A stretch of 64,000 nucleotides of DNA, taken from assembly GCA_039105265.1 (NCBI GenBank), contig JAPFFF010000003.1, positions 4,030,001-4,094,000 of the forward strand, given 5' to 3'. The notes under the pieces were generated by a model. The model was not told the DNA's origin. It ran no database searches and was given only the letters and a program-made list of their open reading frames with translations. The number at the start of each line of letters is the position of its first letter. Positions within the stretch are counted from its first letter, which is position 1. Below are positions 20,111-30,823 of the stretch, one piece after another. Made by a program: the position numbers and the translations under genes. This DNA comes from Tritrichomonas musculus. Taxonomy: Eukaryota > Parabasalia > Tritrichomonadida > Tritrichomonadidae.

Positions 20111-20728
20111 TTAGCAACAACCTGTGCTTTTCTTTTCTTCTTGTGGGGGAGCTGCTAAAGTAAATTGCGATTTTAACTGGAGAGTTGGGGATTTAATTTC
20201 TCCTTTCTTAACTTTTTCATGAACTTTTGTAGCTAATCTTACAAAAGCTTCTGTAATATTTGAAGACGTTAGTGCAGATGTCTCAATAAACCCAATTCCA
20301 TTTCTTTCGGCGTAAGCCTCAGCATCAGAGGCAGAAACAACTTGACTTTCTTTTAAGTCAGTTTTATTAGCAACCAAAATGATAACAGCATTTGGAGTAC
20401 TTAATACCTGAAGATCATTTAACCATGTATCGAGCTCATCAAATGAAGAAAGATCAGTGTAAGAAAAACAAAGAAGTGCACCGACAGCATTTCTAAAATA
20501 AGCCTTTGAAACAGATCTGAATTTTTCTTGCCCAGCCGTATCCCAAATATTTAGTTTTATTGTTTCATCGCCAATTTTGCATGTATAAGTTGTAAATTCA
20601 ACGCCAATAGTTGAAGCTTTTTCGTTTGAGAAGACATCATCAACAAGTCTTTGAACAATTGCAGTTTTACCAACACCTGATGAGCCAACAACTACAATTT
20701 TATATGTCGCGTTTGGTTGCTCAATCAT
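20111..20728 (-). CDS. Rab family small GTPase
   Basis: 205 residues from ATG 20726-20728. G1 GSSGVGKT (15-22), switch I with STIGVEFTTYT, G3 WDTAGQEKF (62-70), RabF-type FRSVSKAYFRNAVGALLCF, G4 NKTD (121-124) and G5 ETSAL (149-153). It ends STGCC, a double-Cys geranylgeranylation site. All GTPase motifs are intact. Closest in style to the Rab2/4/14/11 group, but the exact Rab cannot be named. It directs vesicle tethering by recruiting effectors when GTP-bound. A longer in-frame TTG start at 20747 is rejected because an Inr motif (TCACA) lies 8 bases above the ATG. Confidence 0.93.
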   Translation of the reverse strand: MIEQPNATYKIVVVGSSGVGKTAIVQRLVDDVFSNEKASTIGVEFTTYTCKIGDETIKLNIWDTAGQEKFRSVSKAYFRNAVGALLCFSYTDLSSFDELDTWLNDLQVLSTPNAVIILVANKTDLKESQVVSASDAEAYAERNGIGFIETSALTSSNITEAFVRLATKVHEKVKKGEIKSPTLQLKSQFTLAAPPQEEKKSTGCC

Positions 20729-20733
20729 TTTTA

Positions 20734-20738
20734 TGTGA
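20734..20738 (-). promoter_or_regulatory. Candidate Inr (TCACA) of the Rab gene
   Basis: Minus-strand TCACA, A(+1) at 20736, 8 bases before the ATG. It excludes the upstream in-frame TTG as start. Confidence 0.45.
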
Positions 20739-20953
20739 AACTTTTTCAATAAATTCTTTTAAATAAGTCGTTTTTTTTTTCTTTTATTCACTTTTTTTCA
20801 AAATTAGATATGAATACTTCATCTGATAATGCAAACGTTAAAATAGAAATGAATTATGAGAGATATCTTTATATAATGAACTATTTTAAAATGCTAGCAA
20901 TATTCAAATTTAATAAAAAAATCGAATTTTCGCAAGTCACTTAGAAGCATAAG

Positions 20954-22054
20954 TTACAAACGTTTTTCACTTAAAGGATGAAATTCCAAATATTCATCAT
21001 AAAGTAATTTTTTGTATTCACTAATTCTAAGATCATCACGATCAAAACATTTATCTTGAATTGGATATGTTAGTGGCTCATCAAATGGATCATGCAATTG
21101 CTTAAAATAAGGATGTTCAAGAGCATCTTCAGCTGTGATTCTATTTTTGGGATTCCATTGAAGCATTTTTTTCAATAGATCAATTTCTTGTGAGGTTGCA
21201 TTTCTAAATTTCTTTTGCCAATCAACAACAGGAGTCTTTGGAAGCGATCTCATATACCTTCTTGCTTTAGCATTTGTACACTCAACAAGATCGGCTTCTG
21301 TTGGAGAACCTATAGTACTACAAATCACAGACAATTGATTCAAGGTTGACTTTCCTGGGAATAGAGGTTTCCTTAATAACAATTCTGCAAAAATGCAGCC
21401 AACTGACCAAATATCAAGACTGGTATCAGTATGCTTATAGTTCAATAAAGTTTCTGGCGCTCGGTACCATCTTGTTGTAACGTATTCGCAAATTTCTTCT
21501 TCTTTTTGAACTACTCTGGCTAATCCAAAGTCGCAGATTTTCAGGTCACAGTTTTCATTTACAAGGAGATTACTTGGTTTAAGATCACGGTGAATTACTC
21601 CAGCCGAATGAACATACTTTAATCCTCGAAGAATCTGATACATGAAACAACGCCTATGATCAGGTAAGAGTCTTTGCTTACTATATATAATGCTATATAA
21701 ATCAGTATCCATTAAATCAACAACAAATATTATGGAATTAAATCGCCTGTAATCTCTGTTGGCACATATATCTATTAAATTTGTGATATTTTCATGTTGA
21801 ATATTTGCAAGTATTTTGATTTCACGACACATCCTTTGGGCATCAAGAACTGAATCAAAAATATGTGTGACTTGCTTAACTGCAACGCTTTGGTTAGTTT
21901 CTAAATCTGTGGCAGCATAAACAACACCATATGCTCCATGGCCTAAAATCTTATTAAATAAAAAGCGCCCATTTGTTAGATTGTCAAGCTCATTAATATC
22001 AACACCAATAGCTTTTAATTCTTCCATAAAATCTTTGATCAATTTGTGAATCAT
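20954..22054 (-). CDS. MAP kinase (ERK-type) with CEY activation loop
   Basis: 366 residues. Gly-rich loop GHGAYGVVYAA (39-49), Lys60 in VAVK, HRDLKPSN from His155, DFG at 175-177, and the CMGC/MAPK insert between kinase subdomains X and XI. The sequence RWYRAPE is exactly the MAPK/CDK form. In the activation loop the ERK motif TEY is CEY: Cys189-Glu190-Tyr191, followed by VTTRWYRAPE. Tyr remains, but the Thr taken up by MEK dual phosphorylation is missing. The kinase catalytic set is otherwise complete. No common docking domain could be confirmed. An Inr TCATA motif 7 bases upstream supports the ATG at 22052-22054 over a later Met at residue 10. Confidence 0.93.
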   Translation of the reverse strand: MIHKLIKDFMEELKAIGVDINELDNLTNGRFLFNKILGHGAYGVVYAATDLETNQSVAVKQVTHIFDSVLDAQRMCREIKILANIQHENITNLIDICANRDYRRFNSIIFVVDLMDTDLYSIIYSKQRLLPDHRRCFMYQILRGLKYVHSAGVIHRDLKPSNLLVNENCDLKICDFGLARVVQKEEEICEYVTTRWYRAPETLLNYKHTDTSLDIWSVGCIFAELLLRKPLFPGKSTLNQLSVICSTIGSPTEADLVECTNAKARRYMRSLPKTPVVDWQKKFRNATSQEIDLLKKMLQWNPKNRITAEDALEHPYFKQLHDPFDEPLTYPIQDKCFDRDDLRISEYKKLLYDEYLEFHPLSEKRL

Positions 22055-22058
22055 TCAA

Positions 22059-22063
22059 TATGA
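22059..22063 (-). promoter_or_regulatory. Candidate Inr (TCATA) of the MAPK gene
   Basis: Minus-strand TCATA, A(+1) at 22061, 7 bases before the ATG. Confidence 0.45.
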
Positions 22064-22460
22064 AAAATATAAATTTCTCAATATATTATCCATATGCATG
22101 ATTAATTCTACGTATTTAATACATATTTAAATATAATAATTTTAAAAAAAAAATTAAATATTTCAAATACCTATGTTCAACAAGATAACATTATAATAAA
22201 TTTGAATCAACGTTTAAAAAGTTTGAAGGAATAAAACATCTTTTTTTTTTAAAAAACGTATATTTTTTTTTCTTTGACTTTTTTTTAATATCATTAATGA
22301 TATACTAACCATTGATCCATATATTTAACATTTATATACATCTATTTATGCATTTTATGATAAAGTTTTTATCAATTTTGAAAATAATGCATGTTTTCCA
22401 ACTTTTTGAATATTAAAAACACGTTAAAATGCATAAATGGAATGATAACAAACAGTTTTA
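22064..22460. other. AT-rich spacer between MAPK and coiled-coil genes
   Basis: About 400 bases with several T and A runs and no reading frame. It should hold the MAPK promoter and the 3' end of nothing else on this strand. I see no other signal. Confidence 0.4.
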
Positions 22461-23627
22461 TTATAAAAATCCGAATTTTGAAAGTTTTTCTTTTAATTCA
22501 TGAATCACTTTATCTTTTTTTGAAACAGTTTGCTTAACTCTTTCGCCAATTAATGCTATCTGTTGTTTATGTTGTTCTTGCAATTCATTAATTTTTTTTT
22601 GTGACTCATTTTGAACTTGAAATAACTCTTTTTCAAGATTTTGTTTTTGAAGAATAAGCTCCTTATTTTTATCTTCTTCTTTTTGCATTTGATTTTTTAG
22701 CGATCCAGACTCAGATTCATATTGTATTTTTTTTGTATTGCTTCTTTTTTGTATATCTTTTAATTCTTCTTGGCAATTGGAAATTTCAATATTTAAATTT
22801 CTAATTTTATTTCGATAATGATCACATTGACAATTTGATATTTTGCCTTTCATTTCTTTGATTTCAATATCGTATTTGTTTTGAGAAGATTCTTCTGAAT
22901 TAATCAAAGATTCTAATTCGTCATCCAAATCACGAAGTTTTTGCTTTAATTTATTAAAAGAAATTTGATGCTGTTTTGATTCTTTATCAATTTTTGCTTG
23001 TAAAATTTTAGCATCATCATGTGTTGATGATTCTACTTGATTTACAATGTCAATAATTCTTTGTTCTTGTTGATTTTTGATTGATTCTTGTTCAGCTTGA
23101 GAAATTTCTTGGAATTCTTTTTTTAATTTATCATATATGATTTTTTCCCATTCTTGACGAAATATTTCTTCTTCATTTATAATTTTTTGTTTAGCCTTCT
23201 GAATTTTGTTCGGTATTAGTTTGAGTTTCTCTTCTATTGCAGCTTTCAATTCATTCTCACGATTTGATGCAGTCAACTTTATTTTATCAATTTTTAATCT
23301 TTTTTTATTTTCTGCATTTTTGATGTCTTGCTCACATTTAGATTTAAGTCTTTCACTTTCTTCTTGAAACTTTGCATGCTGTTGGTTAATTTGAGTTTGA
23401 AAATAATTTTTTTGTTTTTCAAGTTCTTCTTTTTGTGTTTTAATCAATTGATTAATTTTAGGTTCTATAAATTTCATTGTTTCAACTTGAACTTTATTGA
23501 TATTTAATTGTGTTTGAGATATTTGTTGTTTCAAAGTACCAATTTGATTAATAAGACCTTCATTTTCTTTGATAACTTTATCGATGAATTCTTGGTTACT
23601 TTCAATTATTGTTTGCTCTACGCTCAT
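22461..23627 (-). CDS. Long coiled-coil protein, function unknown
   Basis: 388 residues, almost all one alpha-helical coiled coil rich in Gln, Lys, Glu and Ile (LIKTQKEELEKQKNYFQTQ and onward). A break near residue 260 contains KGKISNCQCDHYRNKIRNLN and a second ISNCQEELKD, a Cys pair that might bind metal or crosslink. No head domain, membrane segment or signal is present. Such proteins are common cytoskeletal or motor-cargo components in trichomonads, which have an elaborate costa, pelta and axostyle. No family can be named. It is divergent from the HEATR5-like gene with 159 bases between the starts, so the promoters must share that short gap. Confidence 0.75.
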   Translation of the reverse strand: MSVEQTIIESNQEFIDKVIKENEGLINQIGTLKQQISQTQLNINKVQVETMKFIEPKINQLIKTQKEELEKQKNYFQTQINQQHAKFQEESERLKSKCEQDIKNAENKKRLKIDKIKLTASNRENELKAAIEEKLKLIPNKIQKAKQKIINEEEIFRQEWEKIIYDKLKKEFQEISQAEQESIKNQQEQRIIDIVNQVESSTHDDAKILQAKIDKESKQHQISFNKLKQKLRDLDDELESLINSEESSQNKYDIEIKEMKGKISNCQCDHYRNKIRNLNIEISNCQEELKDIQKRSNTKKIQYESESGSLKNQMQKEEDKNKELILQKQNLEKELFQVQNESQKKINELQEQHKQQIALIGERVKQTVSKKDKVIHELKEKLSKFGFL

Positions 23628-23786
23628 TCAGACATAAAAATCTTATTAAATAACGACATTTCACAATTTTCATTTTTTCAAAGTTTAAATGGCCATCAAT
23701 TTTTTGACAGAATCTATTCAAAAAAAAATGATAAATGACCATATCAATTTAAAAAGTTGAACAAGAATCCATTGAAAATTTAAAAA

Positions 23787-26700
23787 ATGGAAGAGATTAT
23801 CAACAAAATCAACGAACTTAGTAAATCAAAGAATCTTGTTCCAGCAGAACAGGTTATGATGACAACTGTGCATGAAATAGACCCTTATTTAAGTCTCTCA
23901 ATTTCAGACGATTTAGCGCTCAAACTATTCGATGCTTTAGTTTCGCTTTTTCACGTTAATAAGGGAGAATTTAGTTTTCAATGCAGTATATACATTGCTT
24001 CAAAAATCGTTCGTTTATTTGAATTAAATAAAGAACCAAAATTTTGGGATATTATCAACATGTCAATTGAATGCGCTACTCCATCCGCTATTATTGCTGC
24101 TGGATATATATGCAGAAAAGTAGGATCTCATTATAAATCTCAAATTCCGCGATTCATTGAATATTGCTTAAAAATCGATCCACCTAATTATGCTACACTT
24201 CATGCAATGCGAGACGCATTAAAGGCTGGCGAAAAAACAGTTTGGCAATTTGGTCTTCCAATTTATGAATTATTGAAAAAGACAATTTCAAACGCAAAAG
24301 CAAATCTAATTATGCTTTACCTTAAACTTTTACGAACGCTTTTAAATATACCTCCAATAACGCCAACTCAAATTCTTGATTGTATGCAACTAGTTATGAA
24401 ATACCGAGAACAACCATTTATCAAAAACGAACTTGCCCATGTGGTAGCACGCTGTGCATATCATCCATTTTCTACAATTGATCTTAATAAGCAATTTGAG
24501 ACAAATGAATGGTCAATAGGCGTCCTAAAGATGGAAACCAGGACATTAAACCTGGAACCTGCTTTTCAAATATTGTCAAAATTCCCTAGTATTTTAAGTC
24601 ATTCATTTATTCATTTTTTAAATTTACTTGGACCGGAAATGATTTCAATGAATCATACTAATCTTTTTAATTATATTCGCTCAAAATGCCCTGATGTTGT
24701 AAAACATTTGATTCCAATGCTTCCAGCTGATCTTCGCTTTTCATATTTCAGATCAGTCTCCACTGAGCCAATGTCAGCTGAACAGCTTAAAACGTTAACA
24801 ATATTATGCCCAGATGATGGAAGCATTGATGAAGCAGCAGGTGTAGCACTTTTATTGGCTACATCTGATGACAAAAACTCAAGGCATATATCAATCGAAT
24901 ATTTTTCAGAATTAGCAAATACGCATCCACAAATTGTATTGCCATACTTACATAGCTCTCTTGTTCTTTTAGCACAACCGCCTGAAAGAAATCCTCGAAT
25001 TTTAAGAGATTTGAAAGGAAATGCTTCAGTTGCATTGGCCATTCTTCGAAATTTATCAGACACTCAAGCAGCTGTTATGCAGAATAAAACAATTCTTCAA
25101 AAACTTCTAGCCGAGGTTTATAGTAAACCACGAGCTACGTCATACAGATTCATTTTTAGTTTTGCATTATTATCATGTCTTCCACCTGAAGAATTCAGTG
25201 AATTTTCAGAGCAAGCTACAAAAGCAGTTGATTTTTCGATTTCTTATTTTTTGAAGAAAGATTCATCCAAACCTCCAAAGATGACTAGATCATTATTGAA
25301 ATCAGTTTTTAATTACAGAGCCAAGTTTCCAAATGAAGAACAGAATAAGCAATTACTCGATGTTGCAGTTTCATTCCCATCACCTTTACCATTTTCTGTT
25401 ATATCAGATTTATGCCAAATTATACAAAAAAGTCCGTTGGTTTTTACTGGAACAAAACTTGTACTAGATTTTGCTCTTTCTGTCCAAACATCGCCGGAAC
25501 TTATTAGCAAATATATAAAGCGACCATTACCAACTGCCAAAGACTTAATGTGCTCACGAATATATCCTTCATCTCAGCAAAAGAAAAATGATGAATTTTT
25601 AACCAGGTTTATTGATAATTTTCCTCTTTTAATCAATTCTTGTTCAAATGATGATCAAAAGAAACTTGTTACTCAACTTCTTAAAACAATATCAACCACA
25701 AGTCTTTTGATTTTAACATGTATTTCGCAAAATACCTCGATTTTACCACCAAAATTTACATCAATTTTACTTCAGCATCTTGAAAATAAAAATACTTTAA
25801 TTGTTCAGCTATTATCAGAATGCATTGCCAAATATTTAACTGTTGATCCACAGTCATTTCCAGAAGTTTTTAATCGCGCTTCTAATGGACAGAATATATC
25901 AAATTGTATTTTATTATCATCTTTATTCATGCATGTAAATTTGCCAATTAATTATGTCAATCAAAGCTTTATCATCATAGATTCTCTGATTCTCAATAGA
26001 AAAACCACAGCTTATTCAATACATGCTCTATCATCTTTACTCCTAACGCATCAGATGCAATTAACGTCATTAAGTGTTGCATCGAATCAATTTAATGTTC
26101 TTTTTCAAGCGATAAACACGCCATCTTCATTACAGCCTGTTACCCTTCATATAATGAGCGAATGTTATGGCTGTCTAATTGAAGCTTTTTCATCTGATAT
26201 GTCAAATAAATTTAGATTAATCGTTGAGCTCATTTTGAGGTCAATTGAAGCCACTCCAATGGACTACGCTCGTGAAGTTTACTTTGAAAGTTCTCAAGCG
26301 ATTTTCACATTTGCAAATTCAATGTCCTATTTGGCCCCACTTTCATTCCCACAATCACGATCAGCACCATCCAGTCTTCAACTAACTTCATGTGCTGCCT
26401 TTTCAGACTTTTTGAAGTTCCAAAGTTCTAATGATGTTTTGAATATCGATATAAACGAACTTGTTCCAAGACTTCTTTCTCTTCTTCAAAGAACTGATGA
26501 TGAAAGGGCCTCCAATTTCATTATTGCGCTTGCTTCATTAATGAAAGAGCAAGATATTACTTTTTGGATATCAACGATTAAACGTATTTTAATCTCATGT
26601 TCGTTACTTGATCGTAGCAATTTTACGATAGAACCCACTCCTATTGTTAAATTGGCCTGTCTTAAAGTTGCAACTTTCATTGTCCCTCACATAGCGTCAG

Positions 26701-28583
26701 AATTTAAATTAAACACTGAGCATCTTGATGATTTAATTTCATCTGTTTGCAGAGCAACTGAGACTGACAGAGTTAAGCTCCAAGAAGCAGCCTTTCCTAC
26801 ACTTGACAAAGTTATCATTCTTTTCAAAGACAGGAAATCAGAAGAAGGTCAAAGATTGCTCGATTTATATGATTCTCAATTTTCAATGGCCGTTAAAGTT
26901 GGTTTCAAAGTAAATTTGGCTGTGAGTGGCGGCTTTTTGATTAATTATTTGACCTTCAATACTGATAATATGGAAAATGATCCCGAAAATTGTTCCGCAA
27001 TCCTTGTTACTTATTTGGGTGGTTTGAACGATTGTCCGCAGAGAACAGAATCATATTTTTCAATAGCAACACATTTGTGCACAATTGCTCGTAAATATCC
27101 TCCTTTAAGAGACTTGATTAATCCTTTCTTGAAAACATTGACACCAATCTTCTTTGACTTGGTTACTCAAGATATGCAACTTTGGAATCCTTCTTCTGAT
27201 TGGAGATCGCTTTCTCGTTTTCGTTCATTAGCACAAAGCTTTTATTCAGAGCTACTTCCAGCTTTCGTTTGGCTTCAGAAGACAACAAACACTAATTCAG
27301 TAGATATCGATGTTCTCGTCTCTTTCATATTAATTGAATTAAAGGATGGAAAAGAAGGTTGGATTAATAAATCTGCATTTGAAAGTCTTCCTGTCGCAAT
27401 TCAAGCTTTTGGTGCCAAGATTTCACCTGAACTTCTTAATTTGTCAATTAGAGGAGCAATGACGTATTACAACAAGAATCACAAGCAAACAAGTTCAAAA
27501 ACAAAGCGAAAATCAAGTGGATCGAGTTCTAATCTAAATGAAGCATTTAATGATTTCCCAGATTTTAATGATAATAATAATTATCATCGTAAATCTAAGA
27601 ATTCTGATGAAAATGATAATTTGGCAGTTACTTTTATGAATCTTATTCTTGTTGCCACTAAAATAATCACCAAAGATGTAAGATATGACGAAGTAAGAAA
27701 GAATCTACTTTCAATGGCAGTTAATAATTTGCCTATTTTCTCCTCAAAAATATTTGCTTATTTGCTTAAGAAAGATGAAAGAAGAATTTTAACTCCTTAT
27801 GCTACAACAATCTTTCAACATTTCATGCAACATTGTGAAGAAGAAGAACAATCATATCTTATTGCTTTAATCGTTCTTCTTTTCACTCACTCGCCATCAG
27901 TAATTAATAGTTGCATATCAAATATTATTGAAAATGAGTCAAATTATTCAACTGAATTGGCAATAGAAATTTTGAAAAGAGGGCTTCTCTTATCTGAAAA
28001 AGGAAGTAAAATTCCACTCGAATTAATCACTCGTTTTTGTATTAAGAATTTCAAAAAAGGAGCAATGCATATGATTGGATTAATCATCGTTGAAAGAGAA
28101 GAAATAGGTCTGGCTCTCTTAGCCGAAGGTGCTGCTAAAGCAGCATTCTTGTTATCAACTGTTGAGAAAGGAAATTGTAGAGCTTATTTACGCTTTATTC
28201 AATTGGCTCTCAACACTATTGAAAAGAATTATTCTAATCAAGAAATTGGATTGAAATTCGCTCAATCAGCATCACTATTAGCTTTATCAGTTGCTTCGAA
28301 ATTTGGAAAAGATATGTCAAGACATGGACATCAGATACTTTTGCAATGCATAAGTATATTGAAGGATTCTAAGGAAATGTTGAATGCCCAAAATAAATTC
28401 GAAAGTGCTTTTATGTCTGTTGATGAGGATGAGAGAAAGAATGCTATTACAAATATTGTATTTCATATAAGAAGCGAGGAACAAAGAAAGAAAGCTGATC
28501 AATTGGTCGCATTTTCTACAAATGATCGCGGAAAGAAACAAATGGAATGGCAAACACTTGAAATTGAAGGCGAAGATGAATAA
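23787..28583 (+). CDS. HEATR5/LAA1-like HEAT-repeat protein (AP-1 accessory)
   Basis: 1,598 residues of HEAT-type helix pairs. The first 180 residues follow the order of HEATR5A/B and yeast Laa1: an LFDALVSLF helix, FQCSIYIASKIVRLF, then IIAAGYICRKVGSHYKSQIPRFIEYCLK, then an ALKAGEKTVWQFGLPIYELLKKTI block. HEATR5 proteins bind the AP-1 gamma appendage and take part in clathrin traffic between trans-Golgi and endosomes; HEATR5B also joins the FHF-dynein adaptor. This copy is shorter than the 2,000-residue animal form. A disordered Ser/Asn/Lys insert lies near residues 1230-1280 (KTKRKSSGSSSNLNEAF). The C-terminus is acidic (EIEGEDE). The alternative is another large HEAT scaffold; I favour HEATR5 on the N-terminal match. 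Confidence 0.6.
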   Translation: MEEIINKINELSKSKNLVPAEQVMMTTVHEIDPYLSLSISDDLALKLFDALVSLFHVNKGEFSFQCSIYIASKIVRLFELNKEPKFWDIINMSIECATPSAIIAAGYICRKVGSHYKSQIPRFIEYCLKIDPPNYATLHAMRDALKAGEKTVWQFGLPIYELLKKTISNAKANLIMLYLKLLRTLLNIPPITPTQILDCMQLVMKYREQPFIKNELAHVVARCAYHPFSTIDLNKQFETNEWSIGVLKMETRTLNLEPAFQILSKFPSILSHSFIHFLNLLGPEMISMNHTNLFNYIRSKCPDVVKHLIPMLPADLRFSYFRSVSTEPMSAEQLKTLTILCPDDGSIDEAAGVALLLATSDDKNSRHISIEYFSELANTHPQIVLPYLHSSLVLLAQPPERNPRILRDLKGNASVALAILRNLSDTQAAVMQNKTILQKLLAEVYSKPRATSYRFIFSFALLSCLPPEEFSEFSEQATKAVDFSISYFLKKDSSKPPKMTRSLLKSVFNYRAKFPNEEQNKQLLDVAVSFPSPLPFSVISDLCQIIQKSPLVFTGTKLVLDFALSVQTSPELISKYIKRPLPTAKDLMCSRIYPSSQQKKNDEFLTRFIDNFPLLINSCSNDDQKKLVTQLLKTISTTSLLILTCISQNTSILPPKFTSILLQHLENKNTLIVQLLSECIAKYLTVDPQSFPEVFNRASNGQNISNCILLSSLFMHVNLPINYVNQSFIIIDSLILNRKTTAYSIHALSSLLLTHQMQLTSLSVASNQFNVLFQAINTPSSLQPVTLHIMSECYGCLIEAFSSDMSNKFRLIVELILRSIEATPMDYAREVYFESSQAIFTFANSMSYLAPLSFPQSRSAPSSLQLTSCAAFSDFLKFQSSNDVLNIDINELVPRLLSLLQRTDDERASNFIIALASLMKEQDITFWISTIKRILISCSLLDRSNFTIEPTPIVKLACLKVATFIVPHIASEFKLNTEHLDDLISSVCRATETDRVKLQEAAFPTLDKVIILFKDRKSEEGQRLLDLYDSQFSMAVKVGFKVNLAVSGGFLINYLTFNTDNMENDPENCSAILVTYLGGLNDCPQRTESYFSIATHLCTIARKYPPLRDLINPFLKTLTPIFFDLVTQDMQLWNPSSDWRSLSRFRSLAQSFYSELLPAFVWLQKTTNTNSVDIDVLVSFILIELKDGKEGWINKSAFESLPVAIQAFGAKISPELLNLSIRGAMTYYNKNHKQTSSKTKRKSSGSSSNLNEAFNDFPDFNDNNNYHRKSKNSDENDNLAVTFMNLILVATKIITKDVRYDEVRKNLLSMAVNNLPIFSSKIFAYLLKKDERRILTPYATTIFQHFMQHCEEEEQSYLIALIVLLFTHSPSVINSCISNIIENESNYSTELAIEILKRGLLLSEKGSKIPLELITRFCIKNFKKGAMHMIGLIIVEREEIGLALLAEGAAKAAFLLSTVEKGNCRAYLRFIQLALNTIEKNYSNQEIGLKFAQSASLLALSVASKFGKDMSRHGHQILLQCISILKDSKEMLNAQNKFESAFMSVDEDERKNAITNIVFHIRSEEQRKKADQLVAFSTNDRGKKQMEWQTLEIEGEDE

Positions 28584-28919
28584 TTTTACTTGTAATTTAT
28601 TTATTTGTTTGTGAAAATAAGATTTTTATTATTTTATATATAAGTATATTAAATATATTTTTATTATAATTCAAACCTTTAGTATTTATTTATATCAAAT
28701 GAAACTATATTTGATCTAAAGAAGAATTAAGTCTTTTTCTGAATTTTAAATGACAATCTATAAATGTAAGTACTCAATAAAATAAAAATATTGTTTTGAA
28801 TTAACTATATTTCGAAATATAATGAAATCTTTACTAAATGTTTAAGTAAACGAATTTTGACTTTTAAATAGATATTAATCGTTGGTGCATTCAATAAATT
28901 GAATAGTTTTATAAAACAA
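28584..28919. other. Spacer with no detected gene
   Basis: 336 AT-rich bases. It holds the 3' end of the HEATR5-like gene and the upstream region of the next gene, where TTCAATAAATT near 28890 is an imperfect Inr. Confidence 0.35.
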
Positions 28920-30620
28920 ATGTCGCGCCAAATTAAAACAAGCAATTTTCAAACCAAATCTAAAACATATGATTTAATTGATGATAGCAATTCTGATTCT
29001 TCTTTAGATTTAACAGAACTTCAAGCACAAAATAGTCAATTACAGATGGATAATATCAATAAAACAGCAGCTCTAAGTCAAATTTCAAAAGAAAATAACG
29101 AAATTAAGAAAAAATATGAAGAACTTTTAAATGCGCTTTCGAATCATCCAAATAACTCGTCAAATACATATTCAAGTCCAAATCCAACAACAAACACAGC
29201 AAATTCTACAAATTTTTTTGAAAACATGACGCAGAGTTTTTTACCAAATGACAAAGCAGAAAGTGAAGTGCAATTATGGACAGAAATGTGGACTCATATA
29301 GTTTCAATGGTAACTAGCATTATTCCTTATTCGAATGTCAGTCCAAAAAGTGGAAATGAAAGGCGTGCAATTCTTATTGATCTTGTTAGTAAACTTTGTC
29401 AAAGAGTAAATGATCCGTCTAATGATAAATATAACAAGCTTAAGAAAAAATATCAAAAAATGCAAGAAGAAATAATAGTATTCCGTCAAAAAGAATCGGA
29501 AATGAATAGCGAAATCAATAAATACAAGCTACTTCTTGGCCAGAAAGAGAGTCTAGAAGCAGAAAATGATGAAGCAGTTCTTGCTCAAAAAATAAAAACT
29601 TTAGAAGGATTAATCCACAAACTTATTGCAAAACAGAAGTATTTACAAGAAAGTCATATTGATTTTAGCATAAAGCCAACAACATCAACGACCTTTTTAT
29701 CATCAAAACAAGATCTTATGAGTCATCATAAACAAAAAAAAGAACAACCCAAAATTCAACATAGAGTTATACAATTAGATGACGATTCTGATAAAGCCTC
29801 CTCCAGTAGTAACAATGAAGAATACAATAGCGATGAATCACATATTCCTATTTCATCAAAATTAAATAATTGCAATAAAGACAGAAATAGTAAGGGTTCT
29901 ATCCATTCGTTCACAAAAACTAGGCAATCAACTTCTCAAGGAAAAAATAATTATAACAAGAAAAATTCTTTGAATCATTCGAAGAATTCTTTGAATCATC
30001 TCAGCAATTGTAATATCAAAAAATCGAATAATGATAAAAAGGTAGAGCAAAGCATATTAAAAAAGTTTGGGATTGATGAAATTAGTGAAATTTCAACTAA
30101 TGTTATAAATAACGAAAAAGTATCAAAGAAAAGCAAAAAGAAATCTTTTGAAATTAATAATAAGATTGAATTCGATTCATCATATTCAAGTCGATCAATT
30201 GACAGTTCTGATTTTCAAAATAATTCTGATGATAAATATCATCGTCAACTTCTTTCTGCAGAAGCAGAAGCAGATGAAATTCTTGCAGAATCATATAACA
30301 GAAGAAAGAAGAAAAATATCATTGAAAATAATTACGAAATAGAAGATATACAGAAACCAAACAGGAAAATTCACCATAAAAATAATAGTAAAAAGAAAAA
30401 TAGGAATAAGAGTAATGAAGGTAAGCAATTAAGGGAGAGTTATGGAAATCACCTTAACCAACTCGTAAGTTTAACAAATCATTTGACAGATGATTACCAT
30501 AGGCTTGGTAAATATCTTGGAAATGAGTCATATGTAACAGATCTTTCAATTGACCATTTATCAAAACTTCATGACTCGTTGTTATCTGTCGAGAAAAAAT
30601 TAGATGATATTTCTGAATAA
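28920..30620 (+). CDS. Coiled-coil protein with Ser/Asn/Lys-rich middle, function unknown
   Basis: 566 residues from ATG 28920 (an in-frame TTG at 28899 is less likely). Residues 30-80 and 160-255 are coiled coil. A folded-looking patch in between reads ELWTEMWTHIVSMVTSIIPYSNVSPK. Residues 260-500 are disordered and rich in Ser, Asn and Lys, with a local repeat KNSLNHSKNSLNHLSN. The C-terminal 70 residues are helical and conserved-looking (NHLNQLVSLTNHLTDDYHRLGKYLG). This arrangement is like centrosomal or basal-body proteins, but no family is recognised, so the idea is weak. Confidence 0.7.
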   Translation: MSRQIKTSNFQTKSKTYDLIDDSNSDSSLDLTELQAQNSQLQMDNINKTAALSQISKENNEIKKKYEELLNALSNHPNNSSNTYSSPNPTTNTANSTNFFENMTQSFLPNDKAESEVQLWTEMWTHIVSMVTSIIPYSNVSPKSGNERRAILIDLVSKLCQRVNDPSNDKYNKLKKKYQKMQEEIIVFRQKESEMNSEINKYKLLLGQKESLEAENDEAVLAQKIKTLEGLIHKLIAKQKYLQESHIDFSIKPTTSTTFLSSKQDLMSHHKQKKEQPKIQHRVIQLDDDSDKASSSSNNEEYNSDESHIPISSKLNNCNKDRNSKGSIHSFTKTRQSTSQGKNNYNKKNSLNHSKNSLNHLSNCNIKKSNNDKKVEQSILKKFGIDEISEISTNVINNEKVSKKSKKKSFEINNKIEFDSSYSSRSIDSSDFQNNSDDKYHRQLLSAEAEADEILAESYNRRKKKNIIENNYEIEDIQKPNRKIHHKNNSKKKNRNKSNEGKQLRESYGNHLNQLVSLTNHLTDDYHRLGKYLGNESYVTDLSIDHLSKLHDSLLSVEKKLDDISE

Positions 30621-30823
30621 CGCGCATTATAGATTGTTATTTTTATAAATTGTTATTTATTTATTTTTTATTATGTATTTAAAAATAAAAAATAAAAAAA
30701 AAAAAAAAATCTAATAATATAACAATAAAGTAAAAACATATATTTTAGAAAATATATTCATATTAACAAACATTGAAATTATTCTATCTTGTAATTTGCG
30801 TTAAATAATATGGTAATTTAGTT

